Part shown: one piece after another, positions 1-13,659 of the stretch
Position numbering within the stretch: position 1 is the stretch's first letter
Layout: each line of letters starts with the position of its first letter
Source of the DNA: Rutpela maculata
Lineage: Eukaryota > Arthropoda > Insecta > Coleoptera > Cerambycidae
Reading direction: 5' to 3'
DNA length: 64,000 bases
Assembly (NCBI GenBank): GCA_936432065.2
Contig: OW386285.2
Coordinates: forward strand, 412,936,547-413,000,546
Notes under the pieces: generated by a model
Databases searched by the model: none
The model's input: the letters and a program-made list of their open reading frames with translations, nothing else
What the model was told of the DNA's origin: nothing
Made by a program: the position numbers and the translations under genes

Positions 1-103
1 AAGAGGAAAATGATCAGATTTGTCATGGAGCATTAACAACATATACATTAAAAGAATTTTTTCGCGAGCTTACCACAATTAACTATATATAGTAAGAGAT
101 GAC

Positions 104-1166
104 TATACAGGGTGGACCATTGATAATAGACCATAGTTCAAGGGTAGATTCTTTGGACCAAAAATGAGGATATAACCAAACATGCTCTAGTAAATTGTTG
201 CTGTGAAAAAAGATACAGGGTGTCAAAATTGTAATTCTTTTTTATTTTTTTTTTGCAATATCTCAACTACCCCTTGACCGATCTTCTTCCAATTTGGTAA
301 GGAAACATTTCTTCAGCTAAGAAACAATAATTTATGTATTACATCACGCTAGCCCGTGGAGGGCGTCTCATGAGCTATACCTAATGATGAATATTTTTTC
401 TCTTTTTGTTTACGAAACGTAGTGGCACTTTTGACTATAAAATCTCATGCAGGAGTCATTTCTACGTAAAAAAGGTACACTTGATCGAACTTGATAATTT
501 CAACCGTTTTTGAAAAAACTGCCGCATAGTTCTCAAGAATTCTTTGAAAATAAACTCAATTTAAAAAGGACAAATTGCATTCATTGAAAAGTGGTGCTTT
601 GGTGACGTCCGAGTTCTGTCATTTGCGTACAATTTCATTAGTTTGACAATTTGACAGAACTAAAACGTCACCAAAGCACACTTTTCAATAAATACAATCT
701 GCCCTTTTCAAATTGAGATTGTTTCCAAAGAATTCTTGAAATCTTTGCGGCAGTTTTCTCGAAAACGGTTGGAATTATCAAGTTCTATCAAGTGTATCTT
801 TTTTACGTAGAAATGACTCCTGCATGAGATTTTCTAGTGAAAAGTGTCGCAACGTTTCATAAAAAAAAAAAGAAAAATATTCATCATCATGTATAGCTCA
901 TGAGGCGCCCTCCACAGGCTAGCGTGATGTAATACATAAATTATTGTTTCTTAGCTTAAAAAATGTTTCCTTACCAAATTGGGAGAAGATTGGTCAATAG
1001 GTAGTTGAGATATTTCAAAAAAGAAGAAACAAAAATTGCAATTTTGACACCTTGTATCTTTTTCCACAGCAACAATTTACTAAAGCATGTGTGGTTATAT
1101 CCTCATTTTTGGTCCAAAGAATCTACCCTTGAACTATGGCCTATAATTAATGATCCACCCTGTATA
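104..1166. mobile_element. Long foldback element, TATACAGGGTGG termini
   Basis: The two halves are near-complete inverted copies of each other, about 104-625 and 650-1166, meeting near 638. The ends read TATACAGGGTGG and CCACCCTGTATA, with a TA at each edge that could be a Tc1/mariner-like TA duplication. There is no coding potential; a 66-codon ORF near 1005-1205 is just one arm. This is a non-autonomous MITE/foldback; superfamily is inferred only from the TA and the CAGGGTG start. Confidence 0.8.
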
Positions 1167-3648
1167 TACAACGTGATTTATCATGATATGCGGAAAATAA
1201 AATGATATAGTAGTCTTCAATGTGGGAAAGCCCCTGCAAAATTTTAGAGTGCTCCGAGGTAATTTAGACATTTAGTATATTAGAAACTTACGAAGATACA
1301 CTACTGTTATTGTCTACATAGGTCAGTAATAGGGCGACGAACTTACTCATGAAAAAACATATTGAAGATGTTTACATTTCCTTAATTGTCATAAAAAGTT
1401 AGGCCGGCGGGTGCGGTCAAAGTGCCGCGTTTTTTGCTTTCGGTCGAACAATCAGGACACCGGCAGGTACAAAGCACCGCCGAAGTTAATGTTATTGTGT
1501 TATTGATGGAAGTAAATATCTCTTATATCTACTTGTAGAGTTCATTAGTATAGGGTCAATGTCTTTTCGACTTATTTCGTTATTTCTGTAGTGTGATTTG
1601 ATTAAAACCAAACAGTCACTTCTACCCTCTTCAGCTTTGCTGTCAATAGTGTCAATCCCAAGTCTGATAAAGTGATATGCGAGGTGATATGGTTGTACCG
1701 CGTTATGTCAGATTGGTTAAGTCTTTGGCGGGGCATTTCTATAAAAAAATAATGTAATTTTTTTGGCAATTTTTTTTAATTCTTCATTTTTTTAACTCCT
1801 TTCGGTGGGGACAACCTACTGATAAATTTTCCGCATGTCATGGTAGATTACCCTATATACATACTGAAAAACCTGCTGAATAAAATTAAATAGGTTTTAT
1901 TTGGTTATACCTCGGTATTGGGTTAGTGAACGATAGAGCCAGCCATCCGATGTACTACATGGAAAACTGCATGCATTATAAATTAATGGGCAATATATAA
2001 AAAATGGGAAATTAACCCCCCTATCATCTCTACACTAATGAACTCATGATTTGGAAAATTCGAAGAGTCTGCTTTATTAAAGTTCGCTTCATACATTTTC
2101 CTAAATCACCACAAAAAATAATAAAAGATATTACCTAATTTAACGCACAAACACTGAGAAAGACTCGACGATCTCAAGCGGAATGCATGACCGTTTATAT
2201 GTTGCGGGGCCATTTCGTTTCCTATTAAATGACGTCACGATGTTAGTTGCACCGCGCTTCAAATTTTCTCTTTAAAAGTTGTATATTTCGAAAACCACAA
2301 ATCGGATTCATCTGAAATTTTCAATATCGCCTATTTTTAAGTAATACTTTATCCACAAGAAGTAACAACTACTAAATGAAATTCATTAAATGAGCCCATT
2401 GAAGCCAGAAGTTTTTTTAAAAATTTTTTTTCATCTAGGGCTAGTTTTTTATTTATGAATATTTTTGTGACGCGGTAGCATATGACATATACCCGGCAGG
2501 CGTACAGCGTAAATTATCCGACTGACCTTTGAAATAATCTTTTTCAGTCATGTTTAAAATAATTTAAACCCTTTTAAATATGGTACACTTATACACACTA
2601 TAATTTAATATCACAGACCGAATACAACTAAATAATTTTAGGAAATAACCGCAAACTGCACCAATTATATGTCCGAATCATTGAACTCACAGAGATATAC
2701 TGTTAGATGACGTCATGTCCAATATGAGTGTGTTCTCAGACACGCCCCTTCTCCCGGATATTAGTCGGTGATCTGAATATTTTCCAATTAGAAATTATGA
2801 AAACATATTTGATAATTGCTAATGTTTGGCAACACTATATTATTAATATATATATAAATGAATTTAAGATATGACACATGCAAGAGGAATATTAACAAAA
2901 TGATTGCTTCATCTTCTTTTTTCGTTATCAGCTTTGAGAGAAGTGATAAATCTCTATAGATATTTATTAGGTGTGAAGTAATTATAAAAATACAACACTG
3001 GAAGTAGTAACTAAATTAAATGTCAAAGTATATAAATTATAGCTGTAATCGAAAACTTTGCCGAAGGAAATAATTGTAATTTAATACAATTTTGCTTTAT
3101 GTAATTATTGTAATTACAATTCTCTGAAATTGGCACAGCTTCGTTATTGACTCGCCCTGTATGTTATTAGAAATGGGAAATTGCGGTTTACTGACGAGGT
3201 CACTGCTCTATTAGAGATCTTAATTTAAAGTGGGGTTTGCATGTACAAATTTTATAAGATCGTCGTCAGAGATCCATCTTCCTGCATAACTGACTCTCAT
3301 AGTCCTATATAGCGAACAATTGGCGGAATTGGTGTTTTAGCTTATATGTTGCTTCAAAAATCAATCACAGTTCCGTGTATGCTCGTGCTCGGTTTCCATT
3401 TCTTAATATTCTCAAAATGGATATATCTGTATAAAAGGCAGAACTCGACGTTAGCTAACATTTTAAATTTTGCGCAAAATCTGTTTACATTAAATTGCTG
3501 ACTGTGCAATTGCATGTTTATTTTAAAGCAATTGTTTTTACTAAACGATATTATTATCGAGATGATGAGTTGAATGTAAATTAAACAATGGGATAATTTT
3601 ATAGTCAACTGTGTATTCGCTTTATACCTATTTTATTTGTCCATTTAC
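1167..3648. other. Gene-free AT-rich DNA with two CRE-like sites
   Basis: No supported gene. A short GC-rich patch at about 1402-1495 contains imperfect inverted GCCGGCGGGTGCGG / CACCGGCAGGT sequence. Perfect TGACGTCA octamers occur at 2230-2237 and 2708-2715. The rest is AT-rich sequence in which I see no assignable element. Confidence 0.5.
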
Positions 3649-4739
3649 CAGTGACGTAGCCAGGGGAGAGGACCCCCCACCCCCGAAATTAATTGATATT
3701 TGAATAATCGGCAGGCATGATATTTAAAATTAACAAATTAATTTCATTTTCGGTTTTTATTGAAAATTTTTCTGGCTGATTTCAAATTTCTATTCCAGCC
3801 AGCCCTGTTGTAAATCGTGGTTTCTTGCAATTCTATTGCAGCCATATGGATAGGGCGGATGAGCCAACAGAGTGCGGATTTGAAGTCACACAATCTAGCG
3901 CGATCTAAATCTGATTTAGTCTTAAGTAACCTGGTGCATATAAGTATGATATGATGTGATTGTATGAACCTAATTCCTTTTCATAATGAAGCATTCCAGA
4001 GATTCCTCAATTATATCCTTTCAAAATAATAAATAAAATAACAAGGTAATGTAAATAAAATTGTTTCTTCCTACATGCTTGGTTGCCTAAGTGTGGAATC
4101 AAAATTAGCGCCCCTCTCAATAAAAAAACAACGGATTTCAATATGTGACATTATTATAGATATATCTTTATACAGTTGTACACGGCTCTATGTTGCTAGT
4201 TTATTAATTAAAAACTAATCCTTTGCTATAGTTAGTTCTTCTTCTGCAGTTAAAATGAGCCTTCTCATATCAGATGCACTCTTCAAAATGTTTGCCATCT
4301 ACTGCATAGCTAGTTAGATTACAACTTTTACTATCTAGTATGACATTATTGAGTTAATTCACATACATGATGAACAGCAAAAGTCTCACTATGCTACCTA
4401 CGCCACCCATTTTAGTTATTACTTCTCCAGATTTTCTCTCAATACTTTCTTCTTAATTTTGACCACTTGTTTTCAATTGCTATGATTCAATTCGATTATT
4501 ATTATATTTGAAATAATTTCGGCTTTCAACAGAACTTTAAAAACAGGGTTTTTTACTTAGAAAAAATGGAGATATTTTAATTATGTAAAAAGGCTTATAG
4601 AAAGTGCGAAAATTTGAAAATACTTTTAATTTAAAGATTTTTTTTTCATATATTCTAACTCAATTACTCTATTCGTATCTGAGTAATACCTTCAAAACGT
4701 TCGGACCACCCCCGAATAAAAATCCTGGCTACGTCACTG
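3649..4739. mobile_element. hAT-like non-autonomous element with TSD CATTTAC
   Basis: The ends are inverted: CAGTGACGTAGCCAGG at the left and CCTGGCTACGTCACTG at the right, followed inside by C-rich sequence on both sides. The 7 bases CATTTAC flank both ends (3642-3648 and 4740-4746); an 8-base duplication with one mismatch is also possible, as expected for hAT. The 1.09-kb interior has no long ORF. A short relative with CAGTGGCGTAGCC is at 47418. Confidence 0.85.
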
Positions 4740-4950
4740 CATTTACGACGGTCTTTGCGAGATAATTTTGTATCTTATTCCTTATTTTAAATTATTTTCA
4801 TGAAAAAACATTATCATGATGAATCATTTTTAAAAATGTCTCATTTCTATGTGAATATACAAGGGAAGTCATGTTGACCAACTCGTCTAATTCCCAAACT
4901 TTGTAAAAATAAAATACCAAGCTGGTCTATTTACATCATGCATAGACGTA

Positions 4951-5027
4951 TATTCCTAGACCGAGCAGAACCGACGACACAAATCATCTTATCTTTAGGA
5001 GTTGCTGGTGAGCTCAGTCTAGGAATA
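4951..5027. repeat. Short hairpin abutting the next element
   Basis: The 16-base arms TATTCCTAGACCGAGC and GCTCAGTCTAGGAATA (one mismatch) surround a 45-base loop. The right arm ends exactly where the terminal repeat of the 5028-7035 element starts. Confidence 0.6.
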
Positions 5028-7035
5028 TACCGGGTGTCCAAAAAGTCTGGAAACGGTCAAATATCTCGAGAAATACACATTGGATCCATTGAATGGCTTT
5101 TTCAAGAAAATGAACTCGTACTTTATTATTTTTCATTTAGCCCAGTCGACGTAGGTATTTACCCACAAAAAATTGCAAACTGTGTAAACTTTTTTTTAAT
5201 GAGTTGAAAGTGTGTAGAATAATATCCTGAAAAGTTTACATTTCGCTCAAGTGCAGAACATAAAAAAAAAGTGGAAAAAAAATTTTTAAATCCATTTTTT
5301 CAAAATTTTGAAATTAAATCAAACTAGAAAAAAATTAAAAATACACACGGATAGATCACGTATTTATGAACAAAAAATGTTCTAACAAAATGTATCGTTA
5401 AAGCCACGGTTTTCCCGGAAAAAAATAGTCAAGTGTAACGTTATAACTCGGACCGAGATCCATGCGTGCACGCGCTTGAATACGCACGACTGTAACACCG
5501 ACGCACTGAATTACATGTCACTAAATCAGAATTTGTTCAATCTATATGAGTGTTGGTTCATTTAAAAGATGGAAATTGTAGCTTTCTGATGCTTTTTTGT
5601 TTTAAACAATACAAGCAAAAGATGGATGGGAAAAATATACTTATATATATTATCACGCCCGAACCCAACCGTCGTAATAAACAATATAGAAATAAAAGCC
5701 CTTCAAAAAAATTCTTTCTTCATTGAGAACTGTTGAAAAGTATGTACATTTCATGATTATTATGGTTTATTACGTTGTAGTAACGAAGATTAAAAAAAGT
5801 ACATCTCAAGTCATTTTAATCTCCTTGCTTGATGATTTTTTTTTTGATAAATATATGTATTGGAGGCTGTAACTTGTCGAGAAATTGACCCATTGGAAAA
5901 AATAAAATATCACTATTTCGGAAAAAATGTATATTTTTCAAATGTTCAAACACAAAATCGCTTACTTGTATGCATTTTTTCGAAAATATGATCAATCAGA
6001 TCATGATAAGAAATTGCGATTTTCACGATCTTATCCTTATAACTATGAAAATATCTTTGATTGTTTTGAATACAAATTCTGGAACTTTTCCATTACATTA
6101 ACATGTAATGTATAATAAGGAATCCATTGGGTATAGCTGTGGATAAGTGTACCTGTAATAAACACAATACAGTAAAGGCCTGTAAAAATTCATGTGAGCG
6201 ATTCAGCGGGTATGTGTGGTGTCTGTGTATGCATTGATAATTATATATTTTCCCTCTATACTCACTATTTATCCTCCTATTCGCTAAGAAAAATGTTTAA
6301 AACGTGTAATCAGAAAGAGAAAAAAGTTTTGTTTTACTCGATAGAACGGCTAAGAATTTTTAGAGGTTCCATAGTATGCATTTGACCGTGCGCTAGCCGC
6401 GCAGAGTGACAAGGTTACTTCACTCTTTTTTTCCAGGAATACCGTGGCTTTAGCGAAAAATTTTATTAGTATATTTTTTGTTCAGAAACACGTGGTCTAT
6501 CCACCTGTATTTTTTATTTTTTCCTGCCCTGACTTAATTTAAAAATTTTGAAAAAACTGATAAAAACTGGTTTTATGTTCTGCATCCGAGCGGAATGTAA
6601 ACTTTTCAGGATATTATTCTATACATTTTCACGAACTCATTAAAAAAAAATTATTGAGTTTGCAATTTTTTGTGGGTTTCTCTATAAAAATGTTCTCTGT
6701 CGTCTAGGCTAATTCTTCCGTAGAATTTTTTAGAAATTACGAAAATAAATATTTTTGCGATTACAGCGCCATCTGTCACGAATCGAAAAAAACGTTTCAG
6801 ACAAACTTGACGTAATTTTTGCCGTAGAATCCGATTCTGCAATAAAAAATGAGGGTACCCATTTAAGATTTTAAAATTGCCCCCCGCCCCACTCCAAGGG
6901 GTGGGGGTAGGGGGTCGCGTTTGATATCATTGGATAGCCCTTTCAAAATTATTAAGGACGTCTTTTTTCTTTTTTGGATCCAATATGTATTTCTCGAGAT
7001 ATTTGACCGTTTCCAGACTTTTTGGACACCGTGTA
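5028..7035. mobile_element. 2-kb foldback element, TACCGGGTGTCC termini
   Basis: The left end TACCGGGTGTCCAAAAAGTC is mirrored by GACTTTTTGGACACCGTGTA at the right. Inverted similarity continues inward for roughly 450 bases on each side (to about 5490 and 6380), including matched blocks around 5160-5265/6571-6677 and 5337-5440/6401-6515. The central 0.9 kb is unique AT-rich DNA with no real ORF. Just inside the right arm (6880-6920) is a G/C-run patch. Non-autonomous; superfamily undetermined. Confidence 0.8.
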
Positions 7036-8531
7036 GGTCTACAGTTGATACCTAATAGCGCCGTCTACATGTAAATGATCCATTTTGCGAGGCAGCAACT
7101 GATTTTTATTTAAAACGTTTTTTGTGTTTTAAACTAACACCTTTGGACATGTGAAGTGTAACGGCCCATTTTATAAGGCCTGTTAAATATAGTTCACTAT
7201 TAGTAATTTTACTGATTTATATTTTGTTGTTAACATTTTTAGTATGTATGAAACCGTAAAATGCCTGATGCCGGCCCTGTAGTCGGATTTTTGGTATGCT
7301 TAACTTTAACCGCATGTGAAAATGATGTCAATACGGCCGTTAGTATTGTCTCATCTTTCTATATAAGGTAGCATTTTTAAACTATGCAAACGATGGTTTA
7401 TTTCAACCATTACGTTATGCCAAATAGTCAATCCCCACCCCGCTCTATAAATAAGAATTAGAGTATGATGTATGCACTTTCAAGCGGCCATTGGGCTCGC
7501 AAAGTCGTCAATAATGGCTGGAATTTGAGCCATTTAACTGTTTATTAGTTTTGAGATTTAACTTCTTTGGTGACTTGTATCGAGTAATTCTGTTCAATAT
7601 AGACGTTCTGAATTAAAGTAGCATTTGTAGCTACTTTAAGTGACTTAATGACAGTTAAGTTTAAAGTCAGTGTTTAATATACCTAGTTATGTAGTTTGTT
7701 AACGTTACAACTGGTACCGACCTATAATTTGAGCTTGTAACCCATAACAGTGTCTTCGTCCATTTTGCTACAGTTCCGTAAGTTCAGAAACATTTTCATT
7801 TCTTCCTTGTGTGTACCGGCAGCAAATAATAGTCCCTGACTACATTCCATTAACTTTCGTCTTACATTGTAGCCAAAGACGCCAATTTGGTTCAACTTTC
7901 AGTGTTATGTGCGGGCATTTCGTTACATCCTTTTTGCGAGTACTCGTTCCGTCTCTTGAAGACTGTTAATAAGATTTCTTGTTTAATACCTGCAAATAAT
8001 TTTCTGCGCAGAGCACATTATGTTTTTTTATAGGTATCTTGTAGCTTAAAATGCTACTATGGAAGTCATTTTCTATGTTATTATTTATTTACGTTTAGAG
8101 ATTTGTTTATGATATAAAATATCAAAGTTTATTGATAACATATCATTTAACCTTTTTCATTTAGTAATAATTACGTTGGCCAACTAATAATTTACTTATC
8201 GGTCTCTTGAAGTAATTGCAGTAGTTTTTGTATATTGTGGCCTTCTGCCAATAATTATGGATTTATCTTTGTAAGTTACCATATATATTTTGCTTTTTTA
8301 GTGTATGATTAATCTGTCTGTCTCTCTGTACATCTTTCATTCTGTTTGATCTTTGTAATCGTAATCCAAGCACATATTTTATTTGCCACCCCTGATTTGT
8401 CAATTGTTCTACCATACCTGTTATATTTACAATAAATTTTGTTATTGTTAATTAGTTATTTTTTTATCTCAAAAGTCCCTTAGTTAATTTTATCTTATAT
8501 CCCGGACTAGGATTTGTTATCTTTCTTTGTA
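7036..8531. other. Gene-free stretch; possible old 3' UTR-like sequence
   Basis: No ORF worth calling. Sequence from about 7750 to 8450 is less simple than its surroundings and ends in an AATAAA at 8431-8436, so a decayed 3' UTR or retroelement tail is possible. This is a weak inference. Confidence 0.25.
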
Positions 8532-8539
8532 GTAATAAG

Positions 8540-9284
8540 CAGGGATCCGGACCGAAATGAAATAACGGTTCAGGTTCGATTTCGGTTTTTATGAACAAAA
8601 AAATTTCGGTTCCGGTTCGGTTCCGGTTCTATAACTTATTTTTCGGTCCAGTTCTGCTGATTTTTTTCGGTTCTTTTCGGTTTTTTCCGGTTCTCGCATT
8701 GTATATTCATTTTTGGTAAATACATGATACATGTACCTAGCTATATTGATTGGGTAGGAGAAACGAGGAAGGAAAGTAATGCTAACTGTTTTGTGCAAGT
8801 TTAGAGGTAAATTTCATTCCACGGGTATTACATAACCCGTAGGTATTATATTATTATTATATTGAATACAATTTTGAATCAACATCTTTATTTGGCGTGC
8901 CGCGATAGCGGTCACGTACGCATTGCATATTGTACGGCCGGCGACAAAACAAAAACAGCCGATGCCTAGAGGGACAGGAGGGGGATAGAGAGTAGAGACA
9001 CGGGCTGTGGTAGAGACGAAACAAAATATGCGCATAATCATAATACAAAACATTACAATTACAAAACATTAAATTGAAAATTGAAATTGTCCGACATGAA
9101 AAGCTAGGAAAATATGGTATCAGGCTCAGAACCGAAAAGAACCGTTATATAATTTTAAACGGTTCCGGTTCGGACAACCAAGTTGGCGTCTGATGAAATA
9201 AGGGTTTCGGTTCGGATCCGGTCCAGAAAAAATTTCGGTTCCGGTCTGGTTTTCGGTCCAATAGGGGTTCGGTACGGATCCCTG
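8540..9284. mobile_element. hAT MITE with perfect 8-bp TSD GTAATAAG
   Basis: Starts CAGGGATCCGGACC and ends GGTACGGATCCCTG. The 8 bases GTAATAAG occur immediately before (8532-8539) and after (9285-9292), the target duplication length of the hAT superfamily. Subterminal parts are rich in CGGTTC/GGTTCC repeats on both sides, which may be transposase-binding sites. No transposase is present (745 bp). Confidence 0.93.
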
Positions 9285-9292
9285 GTAATAAG

Positions 9293-9995
9293 CTAGGTTT
9301 TTGATTTAAATTAATAGATTCACTTTTGCTTATTTTTACCTTTAAAATATAGCTTTACAAAACAGCTGGGCTATACTTTTTGTCTCTTTTTGGGGATTGT
9401 AATAAAAATAATTCCCTTTCAGAAAATAACGGCGTTATGGAAGTTACGTGATTCTGTAGGACCACCCTGTATATCTTTTATGTAACACGAAAGTATCTTG
9501 AACATCCGCCCTTAGTGGATATGGATGTGTATTAATAAAACTTTCACAGTGCCAGTAGCAACACGTTATTAATAATAAATTAATTTCGAGGCCGTTAATT
9601 AAGTTTATTATACGATTCACAAATGCACAGAGACACGTACAACGTATCTATCGTACCTTATTGTTGATAATTAGTTAGCATGCACAAATTGAGGTAAACC
9701 ATAGACAATCTCTTTAAAAAAAATACCACGGCTCGTTACTGGTAATAGAATTCCAGTTGGAAGATAATTAGTAATAATTTTCTTCAGTTGAAATGGCTAT
9801 GCTTCATTGGTCAACCGACCGCTTATGGGTGTTATTGGCGATGTACTTGTCTGCATAATAAACGAAGAATTTGTGTGCGTCGTATTAAAGTCTGTATTGG
9901 TTTCGGCATTTTCAACTTATTACAGAATTTTTGAATTGCCACTGTTCATTAACTTCACTAATATTATTGAGTAAATGGGCATAGAGCAAGAAGTA
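9293..9995. other. Gene-free AT-rich DNA
   Basis: No gene. An isolated element end CCACCCTGTATAT lies near 9461, resembling the termini at 1155 and 15448, without a partner that I can identify. Confidence 0.4.
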
Positions 9996-10051
9996 CGTGT
10001 AGATCAAGGATTATACACACTGAAGTGTGTATAATCCTTGCGTGTAGATCA
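9996..10051. repeat. Perfect 17-bp-arm hairpin flanked by an 11-bp direct repeat
   Basis: Arms 10005-10021 and 10024-10040 (AAGGATTATACACACT and its complement, plus the outer C/G pair) enclose a 2-base loop. The direct repeat CGTGTAGATCA stands at 9996-10006 and 10041-10051, so the hairpin plus one repeat copy is a recent 45-base insertion, either a tiny element or a replication template-switch product. Confidence 0.8.
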
Positions 10052-10239
10052 GGTCAAAATATAGCGAAATCAACTTAAGTGCATAGCGAACAAGGGCATA
10101 TCCAGGAGCTTTTAGAGAGGGAAGAGGGGCACTTGGCATAAATATTGTAAAACAATTTATTTTGGGTATTTAGCATACCTACCTTCAGTATCTAATATTT
10201 AATATGAAAACACAAAAATCACCCATTTTTCATATACGT

Positions 10240-11045
10240 ACAGGGTGTCTCTATACCAAAAATGTACCTAAATTAGGATTGGAATTGATTGATTAACCAG
10301 CGTGCGGTAGGCATTGCTGCCACTCCCACTTCATACAGCTGGGCCTGCTACGTCCACGCTGGGTTGGACTAAGGTCATGCATGTTGCCAGCAGCGAGAGC
10401 CACATGGCGCATGGTAAAGGAATGTGGAGGGAGGATGGGAGGTGTAGGTATTTGTGAGATGCGTTGCCGCATTGTGTCGTGAGGGAGCGTTTAGGCTCCC
10501 TTTTTTGTGTTTTTGGTTCTGGACTTCTGCCTCTTCTGAGTCTTCTTTTGAAATATGCGTTGTGTCGTGATACGGAGTGTTTATAAATAATAAATAAATA
10601 AATAAAAATGCCTTTATTTAACCTGACGGGGTGTCAGCTCACAAAGCTGCTATAAATGCCAACCATGTTCATCTTTTTGTATTTCTGGTTCTACAAATCT
10701 TCTTCTTCTTCTTCTGATTCCACCGTCTCTGATTCTGGTAGAGCATATATCACTGCGATTTCTTTGTGGACTTCATTTTCCCCTCGATATTCCCAGTTAC
10801 CTCTGCCCCACCCCGGAAGTTACGTAATTTCAGACGAGGATTACGTAGTGGATATACCATCCTTCGGAGGGGATGTAAAGCAGGCGGTCCCTTGTCTATT
10901 AAATGTTAGGCAAGTAAAAGATCCCTACTCTTCTTAAGGGAAGAGGTTCGGCAAAATTTTCAGGTTGGGGGTAGCTCGTGTCCTGGCGTCGGTGATAGGC
11001 CCTGGTAGCGGAAATAGGCCGACGTTAAATAGTTAAAAAAAAAAA
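10240..11045 (+). repeat. GC-richer block with (AAAT)n, probable retroelement remnant
   Basis: Starts near a TACAGGGTGTC end at 10239 and is visibly less AT-rich than the surroundings. An (AATA)n tract at about 10584-10607 resembles the 3' tail of a LINE inserted in plus orientation, followed by another complex block to about 11040 ending in an A run. A 93-codon ORF at 10656-10937 matches no family I recognise and carries a serine run from a CTT repeat. Assignment as LINE debris is inference. Confidence 0.35.
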
Positions 11046-11581
11046 GTACCCAACTCTCTCTCGGCCCTCTTGATAGTATATTTGCACTCTACTATGTGGA
11101 AATAACTGCTTATAGAACTGTCTCTGACTGCGTCTGACGAGAAAAACGCAAAAGACCGTTTTCATGTAGAACTGACCAGGCTAATTAGAAAAAAATATCC
11201 ACATGAAAAAATGCCAATGGCGTATCACTTTTTGGTAAAAAATATCAGGGACGCCACTGGTGGAGCAATAAAATAACTTTTTCAAATAAAATATGTGGTT
11301 TTATATCCTATTAACACATACCAAAATTGAACATCATCTAAAGTAAAATAGTAAAAAAAAAGTGACGAGGGGGGGGGGGTTAAAAAATTTTTTTTAACCA
11401 AACTTGATGAGCAAGGAAAATGCATTGTCGCCCATAGGCTATAGCCTAGTTAGCCTTATGGATAATCCGATCCTGAGGCGAAGTAATATTTTTCTTTAAT
11501 TTTATCCTTGTTCCAACAATCGAAACAGCTTAACTTGCTCTTTACTGTTGGATTATATCAAACTGTCGGACGGCCACAGTG

Positions 11582-11900
11582 TAGGGTGACCAGATGTTTG
11601 CAGTTTGAATACTGTACACTTGGACAGACAGGGCCGTGGAGAAAAAATACGGGGCCGGAGGGAAAAATCCGAAAAAAATTTTTTTGATCCCAACATTTTT
11701 TGATGTGCGGGGTAGAAATCCGAAAAATGTTTTGATCCCAACATTTTTTGAAGCCGGGTTGGGTGGTTGGGCAGAAATCCGAGAAAAAAATTTCCAACTA
11801 AAACGTAATGCTGTACGTTTTGCTGTACATCCGAGCATGTTGTACATGCCATTAAAATTCCGGACAATACAGCCAAAATTTCGTACGTATGGTCAGCCTA
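11582..11900. mobile_element. MITE with TAGGGTGACCAG termini and internal 48-bp repeat
   Basis: The left end TAGGGTGACCAGATG is mirrored by the right end GTATGGTCAGCCTA. Inside, GATCCCAACATTTTTTGA occurs at 11686 and 11734, a 48-base period, with a third degenerate unit. The overlapping ORFs of 70-120 codons on both strands are by-products of this repeat. No clear target duplication is visible. Confidence 0.65.
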
Positions 11901-12329
11901 CTATAGTGAGCCTAGGATGGAAGCAACTAGTTTATCTCAACCTTGCGAAAATTCATGTGAATAATTTTGAATTAAATATCTACGATTATCCTAAGTAATT
12001 AGTACCACAATATACCTGTTCTGTGCTTCCTTATGGTATTTTTTTCGGTGATAGTCTTCATTTTATTCATTAAACGTTTGATGTTTCGTATTCTCTAAAG
12101 AATTCATTAAGTATACAACATTGTTTCTACATATTCGCGAATTATTCACTTGAAAAACTCGTATTAGTGTGTACATCTTCCAAAGTTGCACGATTGCTAT
12201 AATTATCTACTTGCGACAACTGACAAGTTACGGCATGTTGCCTTTTATTGACCTCAGTAGCGGTTCGTGTAATTATAGTGAAATTAATAAATACGCTGGC
12301 CTGCATCAAAATCCTCTCGGGGAAAAGAA

Positions 12330-13659
12330 ATTGGAAAACGTAATAGAGCAGCGAAAAAGAGTGTCGTTTTTTTTTTATCGGCTTAGAACAAGATCAGACA
12401 CAATGGGTATTACCGACAACATCATTTTACACATAAAACACGAAATACGACATTTTTTAGTGGTCACAGATATTCTTATTTAAAAAAAAGTGTAAAATTT
12501 TAATTTTTTTTAAATCATGTTTTTTTGTACATCTATTGCCATATCTCAAAAATGAATTGAGCTATCGATGTGAACTTTTTTTTGTTATAAAACACACACT
12601 TAAGCGCATCTTTCTATACATGGGATTGCTAATAAAAAAAAATGTGAACATGCCAAAAACGTAGATGACCCTGAAAGTTTAGAGAATACGCCATCAAATT
12701 TTCACTAAGCGAAGAACTTTTTTGTTTTTGAAAATTTTGTGTAACATGCTATGAAAAAAATGAAGTCAACAGACAAAAAAAGTTTTTAGAAAAAAAATAT
12801 TTTCATTATTAGCAACAGTTTGCTAGTTACGAATTTTTTAGTATGGAGGAATTGTCGAAGCGTACGCGCGCGGCACTTAAGAATAATAATGATTATGTAT
12901 TGTGTGTAACGGAACTTTTCATTATTATTTTTTTATGTTTAGGACTGTTTTATCACGTTTTAGGATCTGAAAGGATAACTTATTTTTTCCAGTGGCGCCT
13001 TAAGGACTAAGGTTGAAGGCAAAAAAAGAATTAAAAATCTTAAATAGAGTATCTGGGATAAAAATGCATTGCACTGGGATCTCGGAAACGGTAAAAAATA
13101 ATATTATAGTAAATGGAAAAAAGTTGCGCAACTAATAAAATTCCATAAACAGAAGTTTAGGAAAAGTAATAATTTTGGAGTGTTTTGATAAAAAGTAAAC
13201 TATCGAGTTTTCCTTTTTTTGCGTTATTATTGGAGCTAAATAGAAAAGACAGTTTCTTAAAGCCCTTTTTTTTAACGAGACAATCTTAATATTTGTATCC
13301 GACATTTCCTGTGTCAGAGTCCCTATCCCATGCATTGCCTTTTTACCTTAGATCCACACAATAATTGAGTAAACGTGTTATTTTCGCCTAAATTAGATAA
13401 CAAAAAAGAAAAAAAAATATCCTAAATTAATTTCCGCAGCCCTAATTTAGAAACCCCGTTTCTATGGCTTGTGCACAAGTTTATCGTTCTCCTCTATTAC
13501 TACGCCACATAAAATCCATTCCATTTTTCAATGAAACTTAGATTGCTTTTTTATCTTAAATATTTTTTTAGCAGGTAATCCACGCACAATTCGCACAATG
13601 GCCATACGTTCTACAATATAATACAAGTGGTAATAAGGGAAAGAATATCGTTACACATT
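12330..13659 (+). repeat. Z1: one arm of the Z long foldback family
   Basis: From about AATAGAGCAGCG at 12343 to 13659 this matches, in inverted orientation, the sequence at 29431-30960 over nearly its full length. Shared landmarks include the sequence around CACGAAATACGACATTTT (12439), GTACGCGCGCGGCAC (12863) and TCCGACATTTCC (13299). In both places the repeat abuts an X copy at the same base, so the Z+X pair was duplicated as one unit. No coding potential. Confidence 0.8.

Noticed and set aside
4938..5207. 89-codon plus-strand ORF
   Set aside because: Spans a hairpin and the terminal repeat of a foldback element; reading frame is accidental.
11542..11998. Four overlapping ORFs on both strands
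   Set aside because: They come from a 48-bp internal repeat of a MITE; no codon bias or domain.
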